From JAZKAD01 sp040389305 (lineage in GTDB: Bacteria > Pseudomonadota > Alphaproteobacteria > Rickettsiales > Rickettsiaceae), in the NCBI GenBank assembly GCA_040389305.1, contig JAZKAD010000033.1:1-21266 (forward strand): a stretch of DNA of 21,266 bases. Direction: 5' to 3'. Both the position numbers and the translations under genes were made by a program. This document shows, piece by piece, positions 1 through 8,130 of this stretch (position 1 is the stretch's first letter; every line of letters begins with the position of its first letter). The notes beneath the pieces were generated by a model. The model was not told the origin of the DNA and searched no databases. It worked only from the letters and a program-made list of their open reading frames with translations.

Positions 1-141
1 CATGATGTATTTATAGATTTGTTATATGAGGTTGGGCTGGGTATTTGGTGAATTCGTATTCCTTTTCGTCTTGGTGGTGTTGTAAATGGTGTTGATGTTT
101 GCTTTACAATATCAATTAAAATATCAATTGTAGTAGCTTAA
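1..141 (+). other. Possible 3' end of a protein gene, interrupted by an in-frame TGA
   Basis: Reading from base 1, the frame gives about 16 codons ending GLGIW, then TGA at 49-51, then 29 more codons (starting IRIPFRLGG) to a TAA at 139-141. The alternating hydrophobic pattern near the end (CFTISIKISIVV) would suit a beta-strand, but I recognise no family. Either the gene ends at 49-51 and the rest is chance, or it is a broken or misassembled gene end. TGA is clearly a stop elsewhere in the window, so a recoded tryptophan is not supported. The opposite strand is also open here but makes no recognisable protein. Confidence 0.2.
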
Positions 142-193
142 TCAAAGACATGAGGCATAATAGAAGTATCTTACAAAAGATACATAACAGGCA

Positions 194-222
194 TTGACTC
201 TAGTAGATTTGATGATTATAAT
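194..222 (+). promoter_or_regulatory. Sigma-70-type promoter for rpmJ
   Basis: A -35 box TTGACT (194-199, five of six consensus bases) and a perfect -10 box TATAAT (217-222) are separated by 17 bp, the optimal distance. Transcription would start near 229, leaving a leader of about 30 nt before the rpmJ start at 258. This is the cleanest promoter in the window. Confidence 0.8.
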
Positions 223-257
223 GCGCCTTTATACATATTTAACATTAAGGATTTATT

Positions 258-383
258 ATGAAAGTCGTGAGCTCTTTAAAGTCCCTGAAAAAACGTGATA
301 AAGATTGCCAAGTGGTAAAAAGACGCGGAAAAATCTACGTTATCAACAAAAAGACTAAGAGATTTAAGGCTCGCCAAGGGTAA
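258..383 (+). CDS. rpmJ: 50S ribosomal protein bL36
   Basis: This 41-residue basic protein begins [17 protein letters not shown] and ends KRFKARQG, the standard length and pattern for alphaproteobacterial bL36. It binds 23S rRNA in the large subunit. It keeps only one cysteine (C17), so it is the zinc-independent form lacking the Cys/His ribbon. AAGGA at 247-251 lies 6 nt before the ATG. The gene is monocistronic: a strong promoter stands upstream and an intrinsic terminator downstream. It was recognised by reading the sequence directly because it is short. Confidence 0.95.
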   Translation: MKVVSSLKSLKKRDKDCQVVKRRGKIYVINKKTKRFKARQG

Positions 384-435
384 TGATTAAGAGTAGTACA
401 AGTTGCTCAAATTATCCATTAATTATATATATATT

Positions 436-465
436 AACTCCAGAGCTTGCTCTGGAGTTTTATTA
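436..465 (+). terminator. Intrinsic terminator after rpmJ
   Basis: A perfect 10-bp stem (arms 436-445 and 450-459) closes a CTTG tetraloop and runs directly into a T-rich tract (TTTTATTATTT). This is a classical rho-independent terminator. It ends only about 18 nt before the dapE ATG, so dapE needs readthrough or a promoter inside 384-435. TTGCTC (403-408) followed by TATATA (426-431) is a weak candidate; a start from it would place this hairpin in the dapE leader. Confidence 0.88.
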
Positions 466-482
466 TTTAAGTCTTTATTGAA

Positions 483-1655
483 ATGGTAATAGATCCTCTA
501 AACCTACTTAAAAGCCTTATTGCCTTTAAATCCATCACGCCCTCAGACGATTCTGGTCTAGATTTTATAGCGAAACTTTTAGTTCAGCATGGGTTTGAAA
601 TTCATCTTAAAGAGTTTGGTCCAGATTCAGGATTTCATAAAGTTAAAAACTTATACGCCGTTTATTCTCCCAAGCGCTCTCATGCTCAAAACTACTTTAA
701 TCTCTGCTTCTCAGGTCATATTGATGTCGTGCCTCCTGGACCAGGATGGGCAAGCGATCCTTTTAAGGCCCGTCAAAAAAATGGGAAGATATATGGTCGC
801 GGGGCTGTTGATATGAAAGGCGCCCTCGCCTCTATGATCGCTGCTGCTATAAATTTTCTTAAAAACCACAAAGGTGATATAAAAACCACAATAAGCTTTC
901 TTATAACTTCCGATGAAGAAGGAGAAGCGACTTATGGCACGAAAGCAATGCTTCAATGGATGGAGAAAGAGGGACATAAGATAGATTTTGCAATTATTGG
1001 AGAGCCCACCTCTGAAAAAGTTATCGGAGATACTATCAAAATAGGGCGGCGTGGTAGTGCAAATTTTGATCTAGAGGTCAGAGGAAAGCAAGGACATGTA
1101 GCTTATCCACATCTTGCAGATAATCCCATCCCTCATCTCGTTCAAATCCTGAATGAGCTAAGCTTGCTAAAACTCGATAACGGCAATAGTGCCTTTCAGC
1201 CCTCCAACATTGCGATAACTTCTATAGACGTTGGTAATCCTACGACGAATGTTATTCCAGAAATTGCCTCTGCTAAGTTTAACATAAGATATAATACTGA
1301 ACATAAACATGATGAGCTCGTAACGCTTATAGAATCAGTAATTAAAAAACATAGTAGCAATTATATTTTGCAAGCAAAGAACTCGGCGGAGCCTTTCCTG
1401 TCGCAAGAATCAGAGATTATCAAAATCTTTGCGAGTTCTGTGAAGTACGTGACCAACGTCGTACCCTCTTACACGACGGGCGGGGGAACTTCTGACGCAA
1501 GGTTTTTGCAAGCTTATTGCCCCGTCCTTGAATTCGGATTACTTTCAGACTTTGCACATAAAATAGATGAATATGTAGAAATAGGGGATTTACAAAGACT
1601 GTATGATGTGTATTATCATACGTTGTGCAGTATACACACTACGCAAGTAGTTTAG
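483..1655 (+). CDS. dapE: Succinyl-diaminopimelate desuccinylase DapE
   Basis: DapE hydrolyses N-succinyl-LL-2,6-diaminopimelate to succinate and LL-diaminopimelate, in the pathway to meso-DAP for peptidoglycan and to lysine. The 390 residues fit the family (about 375-390). The di-zinc M20 peptidase motifs are intact: SGHIDVVPPG with H79 and D81, GRGAVDMKG with the bridging D110, SDEEGEA with catalytic E145 and metal-binding E146, GEPTS with E174, the dimerisation-domain segment GKQGHVAYPH, TTGGGTSDARF, and a C-terminal AHKIDE supplying the last histidine. An in-frame TAA at 468 makes the ATG at 483 the first possible start; no clear ribosome-binding site precedes it. The stop codon TAG (1653-1655) shares its last base with the following tRNA gene. 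Confidence 0.95.
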   Translation: MVIDPLNLLKSLIAFKSITPSDDSGLDFIAKLLVQHGFEIHLKEFGPDSGFHKVKNLYAVYSPKRSHAQNYFNLCFSGHIDVVPPGPGWASDPFKARQKNGKIYGRGAVDMKGALASMIAAAINFLKNHKGDIKTTISFLITSDEEGEATYGTKAMLQWMEKEGHKIDFAIIGEPTSEKVIGDTIKIGRRGSANFDLEVRGKQGHVAYPHLADNPIPHLVQILNELSLLKLDNGNSAFQPSNIAITSIDVGNPTTNVIPEIASAKFNIRYNTEHKHDELVTLIESVIKKHSSNYILQAKNSAEPFLSQESEIIKIFASSVKYVTNVVPSYTTGGGTSDARFLQAYCPVLEFGLLSDFAHKIDEYVEIGDLQRLYDVYYHTLCSIHTTQVV

Positions 1656-1725
1656 CGGATATNNNNNNNNNNTTTAGGTTCTGGCGCCGCGAGGCGTGGG
1701 GGTTCAAGTCCCTCTATCCGCACCA
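1655..1725 (+). tRNA. tRNA-Leu (anticodon UAG), interrupted by an assembly gap
   Basis: The acceptor strands GCGGATA (1655-1661) and TATCCGC (1715-1721) pair in all seven positions; U8, discriminator A (1722) and an encoded CCA (1723-1725) are present. After the N run come the anticodon loop TTTAGGT (anticodon UAG), the stem strand TCTGG, a long variable arm CGCC-GCGA-GGCG that marks a class II tRNA, and a T arm GGGGG-TTCAAGT-CCCTC. The D arm and the 5' anticodon strand lie in the gap. Compared with the usual leucine tRNA layout about 24 nt are missing, not the 10 shown. The first base overlaps the dapE stop codon. Confidence 0.93.
1663..1672. other. Assembly gap (10 N) inside tRNA-Leu
   Basis: Ten Ns replace the D arm and the 5' strand of the anticodon stem. 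A class II leucine tRNA needs roughly 24 nt here, so 10 is a placeholder length. Confidence 0.95.
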
Positions 1726-1794
1726 TAACTGCACTAACTTATCTATCAAAAGATATTTATAAAATAATAATTATATAAAAATAATTGGGCTAAT

Positions 1795-3126
1795 ATGCAG
1801 TTTACAGAGCTACCGAGCAAAGGTTTAGAAAGATTTTTCAAAGTCATAGTTGAAGATAAAAATATCAAATTTCAAGTAACCAAAGAGCTTGAAAGATTAT
1901 CTGCAACCGCAGCAATTCCAGGATTCAGAGCCGGTAAAGTTCCATTCGCCCATATACAAAAAAAATATGGCGAAGCTGTAAGAGCAGATGTGCTTTCTCA
2001 AGAGATACAAAAAAACATCGATACTATAGTCAAGGAATATAAATTAGATCTCGCGACTCGTCCTGCTTTAGAAGACATGAAAAACGAAGCTGGTAAGGAT
2101 GTAGAATTCACTGTTAAATTTGAGGTTATGCCTCATGTTACGCTGCCTAATTTTAAGGAAATTGAGCTCACTCGCCCTAAATTAAAAGTAACTGAAGAGG
2201 ATATAAAGAATCGTCTTGATGCCATTGTACAATCTAGAACTGAATTTACACCATCACCTTCTACTAAAGCCAAAAAAGGCCATCAAGTCTTAATTGATTT
2301 TGTTGGATCCGTGGACGGAATAGAATTCAAAGGTGGGGCCGCTGAAAACCACAAGATAATACTTGGAAGTAAAAGCTTTATTGATGGCTTCGAAGACCAA
2401 TTAGTTGGGACAAAAGCGGGTGATGAGATTGTGGTAAAAGTAACATTTCCAAAAGAATACCACGCAAATGATCTTGCTGGAAAAGATGCCGAGTTTAAGG
2501 TCACAGTTCACGAAGTATGCACCCCTAACGCTCCGGCCTTAGATGACGCTTTTGCACAAACATTAAAGTACAAAGATCTAGAAGATCTGCATAAAAGCAT
2601 AACAGATGTTGTTTCTGAGACTTATGATGCTCAGCTTTATACCATACTTAAAATGCGTCTATTTGATAACTTAGAGAAAATGCTCAAATTTGATATTCCT
2701 GCTAGCCTTGCTGAGAATGAGTATCAATCTTTAAAGCAACAAAGCGAAGGGATGGAGCAAGAGGATGGCGACCTGAAGCATGACGCAGAGAGTCTAGAAG
2801 AATATTATCGCCGCGTTTCCTTAAGACGCGTTAAAATAGGTTTGATGCTATCTGAATATGTTAAAACACATAATCTTACTCTAGAGAAGCAAGATCTAGA
2901 AAGGGCGTTGATGATCGAAGCACGCCAGTTCCCAGGACAAGAAGCGTTGATTATGAATTACTACCAAAACAACAAATCCGCTTTGGAATCATTATCAGGC
3001 AGAGCTTTAGAGGATAAAGCTGTGCGAATGATTATGGCAAATGATATAAAAATGACAGATAAACTTCAAACTGCCAAAGAAATAGAAAAACTCATACAAG
3101 AAGAAAACGATAAGGAAGTGGTATAA
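1795..3126 (+). CDS. tig: Trigger factor, ribosome-associated chaperone and peptidyl-prolyl isomerase
   Basis: Trigger factor sits at the ribosome exit tunnel and protects nascent chains. The 443 residues match the family length and three-domain layout: an N-terminal ribosome-binding domain with the tail-loop signature GFRAGKVP at 43-50 (docks on uL23), an FKBP-type PPIase domain from about 160 to 245 (FVGSVDGIEFKGG, then FIDGFEDQLVG and a closing AEFKVTVHEV), and a helical, charged C-terminal chaperone domain to the end. The ribosome-binding site before the ATG is poor. Its position just ahead of clpP and clpX is the widely conserved tig-clpP-clpX order, linking folding and degradation. Confidence 0.96.
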   Translation: MQFTELPSKGLERFFKVIVEDKNIKFQVTKELERLSATAAIPGFRAGKVPFAHIQKKYGEAVRADVLSQEIQKNIDTIVKEYKLDLATRPALEDMKNEAGKDVEFTVKFEVMPHVTLPNFKEIELTRPKLKVTEEDIKNRLDAIVQSRTEFTPSPSTKAKKGHQVLIDFVGSVDGIEFKGGAAENHKIILGSKSFIDGFEDQLVGTKAGDEIVVKVTFPKEYHANDLAGKDAEFKVTVHEVCTPNAPALDDAFAQTLKYKDLEDLHKSITDVVSETYDAQLYTILKMRLFDNLEKMLKFDIPASLAENEYQSLKQQSEGMEQEDGDLKHDAESLEEYYRRVSLRRVKIGLMLSEYVKTHNLTLEKQDLERALMIEARQFPGQEALIMNYYQNNKSALESLSGRALEDKAVRMIMANDIKMTDKLQTAKEIEKLIQEENDKEVV

Positions 3127-3261
3127 AATCACCTCCTTTTCATTTCTTAGCGGTTTTTTTAGTACTTTTCTATAGCCTAGAGCAAAAAAAGGCTTTAGAC
3201 TTTCTAGAAGACGCACCAAATTATTCGTCTCCATCTATATCATTATCATAAGTAGTGCTTT

Positions 3262-3882
3262 ATGTCATATGTACCTATCGTAGTTGAGCAAACAAGTCGT
3301 GGAGAACGCTCCTATGATATATATTCCAGGCTTTTAAAAGAACGCATAATATTTGTATGTGGTGAAATTGAAGATCACATGGCTAATATCATAGTAGCAC
3401 AACTACTTTTCTTAGAAGCCGAGAATCCAGAGAAAGAAATCTATATGTACATCAACTCCCCTGGTGGAGTCGTTACATCTGGACTCGCTATTTACGATAC
3501 TATGCAATATGTTAAGCCTAAAGTTGCTACCCTATGCCTGGGGCAAGCATGCTCTATGGGCTCTTTACTGCTTACAGCTGGTGCTGACGGAATGAGGTAT
3601 GCCTTGCCGCATAGTAGAATTATGCTACATCAACCGAGTGGCGGCTATAGAGGGCAAGCCACAGATATCGAGATTCATGCAAGAGAAACCCTTAAAATTA
3701 GGGCATTGCTTAATTGTTTATATGCTAAACATACCAAGCAAAAAATATCAGTCATTGAAAAAAATATGGAGCGTGATAATTTTATGGATCCTATAGCCGG
3801 TAAGGACTTCGGGCTTATAGACCATATTATAGATCATAGAGAGGCAATGAAACTTGTAGCCAATGTTAAAGGTACTAAATGA
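3262..3882 (+). CDS. clpP: ATP-dependent Clp protease proteolytic subunit
   Basis: ClpP forms the double-heptamer serine protease chamber that degrades substrates fed by ClpX or ClpA. The 206 residues are the usual length and the catalytic triad is in standard positions: S98 in GQACSMGS, H123 in MLHQPSGG, D172 in ERDNFMDP. The oligomerisation and substrate-strand motif INSPGGVV is at 64-71. No propeptide beyond the usual short N-terminus is visible. The gene ends in TGA, overlapping the clpX ATG by 4 nt (ATGA), so the two are translationally coupled. 135 nt separate it from tig. Confidence 0.97.
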   Translation: MSYVPIVVEQTSRGERSYDIYSRLLKERIIFVCGEIEDHMANIIVAQLLFLEAENPEKEIYMYINSPGGVVTSGLAIYDTMQYVKPKVATLCLGQACSMGSLLLTAGADGMRYALPHSRIMLHQPSGGYRGQATDIEIHARETLKIRALLNCLYAKHTKQKISVIEKNMERDNFMDPIAGKDFGLIDHIIDHREAMKLVANVKGTK

Positions 3883-5138
3883 GTGATAACGAGCAAGTAA
3901 CAGCTCTTAGCTGTTCTTTTTGTACAAAAAATCAACATGAAGTGCAGAAGCTTATAGCTGGCCCTAGTGTTTTTATTTGCAATGAATGTGTAGATCTCTG
4001 CATCGAGATTATGAAGCAAGAAGCAAGAGCTATACAGGCAAGTGATGTACCTTACATTCCGTCGCCTCAAGAAATATGCTCAACCCTTGATGATTATGTT
4101 ATAGGGCAAAGTGAATCAAAAAAAATATTGTCAGTAGCGGTATACAATCATTATAAACGCCTCAGACATTTTGATCTTGGAGTCAATGATATTGAGATTG
4201 CGAAATCTAATATATTACTCATCGGCCCAACGGGATCTGGCAAAACTCTTCTTGCTCAAACTTTAGCTCGTATTCTTGATGTTCCATTTACTATGGCAGA
4301 TGCTACATCTTTAACGGAGGCTGGATACGTAGGAGAAGATGTAGAAAACATTTTGCTCAGACTTCTACAATCTGCGAATTACAAAGTTGAAAAAGCGCAG
4401 CGTGGTATCGTGTATATCGATGAAGTAGATAAAATCACACGCAAATCTGATAACCCATCCATTACAAGAGATGTTTCTGGTGAAGGAGTTCAGCAAGCTT
4501 TGCTGAAAATTATGGAGGGCACCGTTGCATCTGTACCACCTCAAGGCGGAAGAAAGCATCCTCAGCAAGAGTTTATACAGATCAATACCACTAATATATT
4601 ATTTATATGTGGTGGAGCTTTTACTGGGCTTGAAAAAATCATTCAAAACCGTAATTCTCAAGGCTCGATAGGATTTGGCGCGGATATCACAGTCAAAAAG
4701 GAGCACAAAACTGGTGAATTACTGAAAAATTTAGAAATCGAAGACCTTGTCAAATTTGGTCTTATTCCAGAATTTATTGGTCGCCTTCCGGTTGTGGCAA
4801 CTTTAGAAGATCTAGATGAGAAATCATTGATTAATATTCTAACTAAGCCAAAAAATGCATTGATTAAGCAATATCATAAACTACTTGAATTCGATAACGT
4901 GGATCTTGTATTCGAAGAAGGAGCTCTTTCTGCTATAGCTGCTAAAGCTATGACTCACAAAACTGGGGCTCGTGGACTTCGCTCCATCATCGAACATCTT
5001 TTGCTCGATATTATGTTTAAGGTAAATGAGTACAGCAAAATGCAAATTACCATTACCAAAGAAGTGGTAGAAGGCAAAGCTCAGCCTATTATCCAACCCA
5101 AAGCTGGGAAATCTCAGCGCAAAAAAGCAAGTGCTTAG
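3879..5138 (+). CDS. clpX: ClpX, AAA+ unfoldase subunit of the ClpXP protease
   Basis: ClpX is the hexameric unfoldase that recognises, unfolds and threads substrates into ClpP. At 419 residues it is full length. Visible landmarks in order: an N-terminal zinc finger (C12, C15, C34, C37), Walker A GPTGSGKT 116-123, pore-1 loop GYVG 149-152, Walker [10 protein letters not shown] 177-185 (D181, E182), pore-2 region around RDVSGEG 197-203, the IGF loop 264-266 that docks on ClpP, box VII PEFIGR 297-302 with arginine finger R302, and sensor-2 GAR 363-365. Everything needed for function is present, consistent with the adjacent, overlapping clpP. Confidence 0.97.
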   Translation: MSDNEQVTALSCSFCTKNQHEVQKLIAGPSVFICNECVDLCIEIMKQEARAIQASDVPYIPSPQEICSTLDDYVIGQSESKKILSVAVYNHYKRLRHFDLGVNDIEIAKSNILLIGPTGSGKTLLAQTLARILDVPFTMADATSLTEAGYVGEDVENILLRLLQSANYKVEKAQRGIVYIDEVDKITRKSDNPSITRDVSGEGVQQALLKIMEGTVASVPPQGGRKHPQQEFIQINTTNILFICGGAFTGLEKIIQNRNSQGSIGFGADITVKKEHKTGELLKNLEIEDLVKFGLIPEFIGRLPVVATLEDLDEKSLINILTKPKNALIKQYHKLLEFDNVDLVFEEGALSAIAAKAMTHKTGARGLRSIIEHLLLDIMFKVNEYSKMQITITKEVVEGKAQPIIQPKAGKSQRKKASA

Positions 5139-5143
5139 CACCC

Positions 5144-6092
5144 ATGAGAATAGAGCATAAACATGACTTTTTGCGTAGTGCTAATATCACTGAATATACT
5201 TTAGAACCCCTGCCCTCTGACGCCTCCTTGCGCAGGTATTATAGAGTGCTTACTAAAGGCGTGAGTCTGATCTTGATGGACTGCCCTCCAGAACATTACT
5301 CCGTCAAACCTTTCGTTAATATTGCGTCTCTACTAAAAGCACATAATCTTCCCGCGCCAGAGATTCTCTTTTTAGATTCTGAGCGTGGTTTTTTACTACT
5401 GGAAGACTTTGGCGATGTTAGAGTTAAAGATCACCTAGAGGCAAATCCTGAAGATATTATAAGTAGTTATAAGGATGCCATTGATCTACTTATAGAAATA
5501 CAAAAAATTAAAACAAAAGACCTACCCCACCATTCAACTGAGGTCATGCTTACAGGGCTAGAGGTTTTTACAGACTGGTATTTACAAAATAATGATAATA
5601 AGTCCACCCNNNNNNNNNNTGCAAGAGTGGAAACAAATCCTTGGCGAAGTGCCACGTGACATTCAAGTTATAGCTCTTCGGGATTTTCATGTTGAAAATC
5701 TTATGCATCTAAAGGACGGCATGGGAAATAAGAAAGGTATAGGGCTTTTAGATTTTCAAGATGCTATGCTAAGTCACCCATCTTATGATCTCGTCTCCTT
5801 GCTAGAAGATGCAAGGTATGATGTCCCAGAAGATCTAAGGGATAATATGATTGATTACTATCTATCATTGCAACCTCACTTAGATAAGGAGAGTTTTTTA
5901 TTAGCTTATCATATATTAGGGGCACAAAGGAATAGTCGCATCTTAGGATATTTCGCAAGAAAAAAGCTGCGCGATGGGGATGATAAATATATGAAGTTCG
6001 TGCCGAGAGTGAGGAAATATTTAATGAATGACCTTGCGCATCCTGCGCTGCAAAGGCTCCGGCCTTTATATAATGATGTATATCATGGGTAG
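5144..6092 (+). CDS. AmgK-like sugar kinase / aminoglycoside phosphotransferase-family protein (gene split by an assembly gap)
   Basis: This is the APH-fold kinase family that in alphaproteobacteria often sits with tsaE, murU and addB; characterised members (AmgK) phosphorylate MurNAc/GlcNAc at the anomeric position for cell-wall recycling. The N-terminal part has the nucleotide-binding lobe (LPSDASLRRYYRV, then SLILMDCPPE and GFLLLEDFGD). After the gap come the catalytic LRDFHVENL, the metal-binding LLDFQDAM, EDARYDVPEDL and a C-terminal GAQRNSRILGYFAR and LAHPALQRLRP. The Leu in place of the first His of the Brenner motif is, from memory, usual for this family. The two halves lie in different frames only because the 10-N run is the wrong length: a gap divisible by three restores one reading frame. 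The ATG is 5 nt after clpX. The real substrate is inferred. Confidence 0.85.
5610..5619. other. Assembly gap (10 N) inside the AmgK-like kinase gene
   Basis: The upstream frame leaves one base of a codon at 5609 and the downstream frame needs one base before TG at 5620-5621, so the true missing length must be a multiple of three. From the usual distance between the WYL and RDFH motifs, roughly 5-15 residues are missing; that estimate is by eye. Confidence 0.9.
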
Positions 6093-7500
6093 CAAAAACG
6101 TCTCTTTACTTGAAGTTCCCAGCACTGTTACTACCACTGAAACCACCGCGCAAACTCCAGAGCTGAATGCCTTTGGCGTATCAAACTCCGCTATATTACA
6201 CAACGTTCCAGGTACAGCAAAAAAATATATATATCTTGGAATCGGGGCTCTCGCACTCTCAGGTATATATTCTATTTTTCTGGTTTTGCTTCGCGCCCCC
6301 ATCCTTAGTAATATTTTCTCCAATAAAGACTTATTTAAAACTGCGTTAGTCATACACGTGAATCTATCAGTGTTAGTATGGCTGCTCTCCTCTATTGTAG
6401 CTCTTTGGTGCATTAGCGCCTCAAGAAAATATGATTATTGGATATGCTACAGCAGCTATGTTGCAAGCATTGGCATAATACTAATGGCCATAGCACCCCT
6501 TACAGGAGCAAGCGCCCCTGTTCTCAACAATTATATACCAATGCTTGAAAATTGGTGTTTTATAACAGGCCTCGTGACCTTCGGCGCTGCAATTCTAATA
6601 CCACTGTTTTGCAGCTTAGTTTCTGCGCAAAATACAATATTATACTACGCAAATTGTGCCACTAGCATTATCGTTCTTATATCCTATGCATGCTTTGTAT
6701 TGTCTTATTACAGCCTGCAGAAGCTCTTATTCCCAATGGATCTGCACTTCTTTTATGAAACTCTTTTTTGGAGCGGCGGGCATATATTGCAGTTTGCTTA
6801 TACAGAAGGCGCGATGGTAATGTGGCTAGTACTGCTAGAGCAAAGCAGTGGGCGTAGACTTAGCTATTCTAAAACCTATATTTTTATACTACTTCTAAAT
6901 GCAATATTATCCATCCCGGGGCTTTTTCCTCATGCGGCCTATGCAATTGATAGTATGGAGTTTACAGAGTTTTTTACACTTCACATGAAGTATTGTGCCG
7001 GGCTTGCTCCCACGATGCTTGTGATAATTTGTTTTTTAGATTTGGTAGGCTCCGCGCCTTCATCCCCTTGGATTCTTACTTCTAATATAACTACAAACCC
7101 CTTACTTAAACGCTGCCTTATCTCTTCTCTATTCTTATTCTTTTCAGGCGGCTTTATAGGTCTTTTGATAGCGGGCGTTAATGTCACAATACCCGCTCAT
7201 TATCACGGCTCTATAGTTGGAGTTAGTATAGCTTTTATGGGGCTTAGCTATTATATCCTGAGTCCTTCACACCTCAATTCCAGACAGCCTTATATATATG
7301 CTATTGGCCAAATGATGCATATAACAGGACTCGCAGTATCTGGCGGATATGGCGTCCTTCGTAAAAATCCAGATGCTATACTAACTCCGTCTGCTAAAAT
7401 TACTATGGCCATTATGGGCTTTGGAGGGCTAATTGCGGTACTTGGAGGATTAATGTTTGTGTGGATTTGCGTTATGTCGTTTAGACGACTTGAAAAATGA
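6085..7500 (+). CDS. Heme-copper oxidase subunit I-like integral membrane protein
   Basis: A roughly 470-residue, about 12-helix membrane protein resembling the COX1/CcoN/NorB superfamily. After a 45-residue Thr/Ser-rich cytoplasmic tail, numbered from this start: H91 in IHVNLSVLVWL looks like the helix-II heme ligand, H233 in WSGGHILQ like the helix-VI copper ligand, and H372 and H374 in PAHYHGSIVG align with the helix-X HFH heme ligands. The helix-VII His pair appears only as FPHAAY (H283). F237 occupies the place of the cross-linked Tyr in HPEVY. So the heme sites look kept while the copper site looks degenerate. No subunit II or III is nearby. The ORF is open from 6028, but ATGs at 6073, 6076 or 6085 avoid a long overlap with the kinase gene; 6085 leaves 8 nt of overlap. 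Function as a terminal oxidase is uncertain. Confidence 0.72.
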   Translation: MGSKNVSLLEVPSTVTTTETTAQTPELNAFGVSNSAILHNVPGTAKKYIYLGIGALALSGIYSIFLVLLRAPILSNIFSNKDLFKTALVIHVNLSVLVWLLSSIVALWCISASRKYDYWICYSSYVASIGIILMAIAPLTGASAPVLNNYIPMLENWCFITGLVTFGAAILIPLFCSLVSAQNTILYYANCATSIIVLISYACFVLSYYSLQKLLFPMDLHFFYETLFWSGGHILQFAYTEGAMVMWLVLLEQSSGRRLSYSKTYIFILLLNAILSIPGLFPHAAYAIDSMEFTEFFTLHMKYCAGLAPTMLVIICFLDLVGSAPSSPWILTSNITTNPLLKRCLISSLFLFFSGGFIGLLIAGVNVTIPAHYHGSIVGVSIAFMGLSYYILSPSHLNSRQPYIYAIGQMMHITGLAVSGGYGVLRKNPDAILTPSAKITMAIMGFGGLIAVLGGLMFVWICVMSFRRLEK

Positions 7501-7549
7501 CGCGAGGAAATATATCTATATCTAATATTTCTATGAGGTAATAATCACT

Positions 7550-8083
7550 ATGACAACACAAGATCACGAAATACTACAGGAAAATACAGAGGCCATCCAA
7601 GAAAAGATTGAAGGCGCTAACGAGCTTGCAGAGCTAAAAAGCCAAATATTGGAGCTACAAGACAGATTACTCCGCGCAAGTGCCGAAACCGAAAACACGA
7701 GACGCAGATACGAAAAGCAAATTGAGGAAACTCGTGAATATAGCATTACGGGATTATGCCGCGATCTAATACCCGTCATGGACAATATATCTTCTGCGCT
7801 TGCGCATAAGCCCGCTACCTTAAGCGCAGATATGCAAAACATAGTGGACGGTATAGAAATGACTAAAACTGGATTTATCAATGTCTTTACTAAATATGGC
7901 ATAGAGGCAGTGGTACCGGTAGAAGGTGATAAATTTGACTATAATTTACATCATGCTATATCTCAAATACCCATTAATGATCATCCACAAGGGACAATAT
8001 TGCAATTGATGCAAATTGGGTATAAAATTAAGGACCGATTACTTAGACCAGCCGCAGTGTCTGTAGCTAAAAAAGCGGATTGA
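7550..8083 (+). CDS. grpE: GrpE, nucleotide exchange factor for DnaK
   Basis: GrpE releases ADP from DnaK. At 177 residues it has the expected architecture: an acidic N-terminal tail, a long coiled coil from about residue 15 to 65 (ELKSQILELQDRLLRASAE, then the conserved NTRRRYEKQ), a helical dimer region, and the C-terminal beta-domain with GDKFDYNLHHAI and the signature run GYKIKDRLLRPAAVSVAKK. A GAGG at 7535-7538 lies 11 nt before the ATG. Neither dnaK, dnaJ nor hrcA is next to it, and I saw no sigma-32 or CIRCE-type element in the short upstream gap. Confidence 0.95.
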   Translation: MTTQDHEILQENTEAIQEKIEGANELAELKSQILELQDRLLRASAETENTRRRYEKQIEETREYSITGLCRDLIPVMDNISSALAHKPATLSADMQNIVDGIEMTKTGFINVFTKYGIEAVVPVEGDKFDYNLHHAISQIPINDHPQGTILQLMQIGYKIKDRLLRPAAVSVAKKAD

Positions 8084-8130
8084 TGTAAGTCTCTAGGGTA
8101 AGTAATAATATCGCCTGCAATATAACTTTT

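Noticed and set aside
49..51. UGA read as tryptophan (altered genetic code)
   Set aside because: TGA ends clpP, grpE and the oxidase-like gene at their expected lengths, and tryptophan is encoded by TGG throughout.
3170..3198. Terminator hairpin after tig (CTATAGCCT / AGGCTTTAG)
   Set aside because: One mismatch in a 9-bp stem, an A-rich 11-nt loop and no U-tract after it; too weak to call.
3007..3234. Antisense 75-codon ORF over the end of tig
   Set aside because: It overlaps a well-supported gene on the other strand and has no recognisable domain.
5144..6092. Frameshifted pseudogene of the AmgK-like kinase
   Set aside because: The frame change coincides exactly with the N run; both halves have intact motifs and a gap length divisible by three restores the frame.
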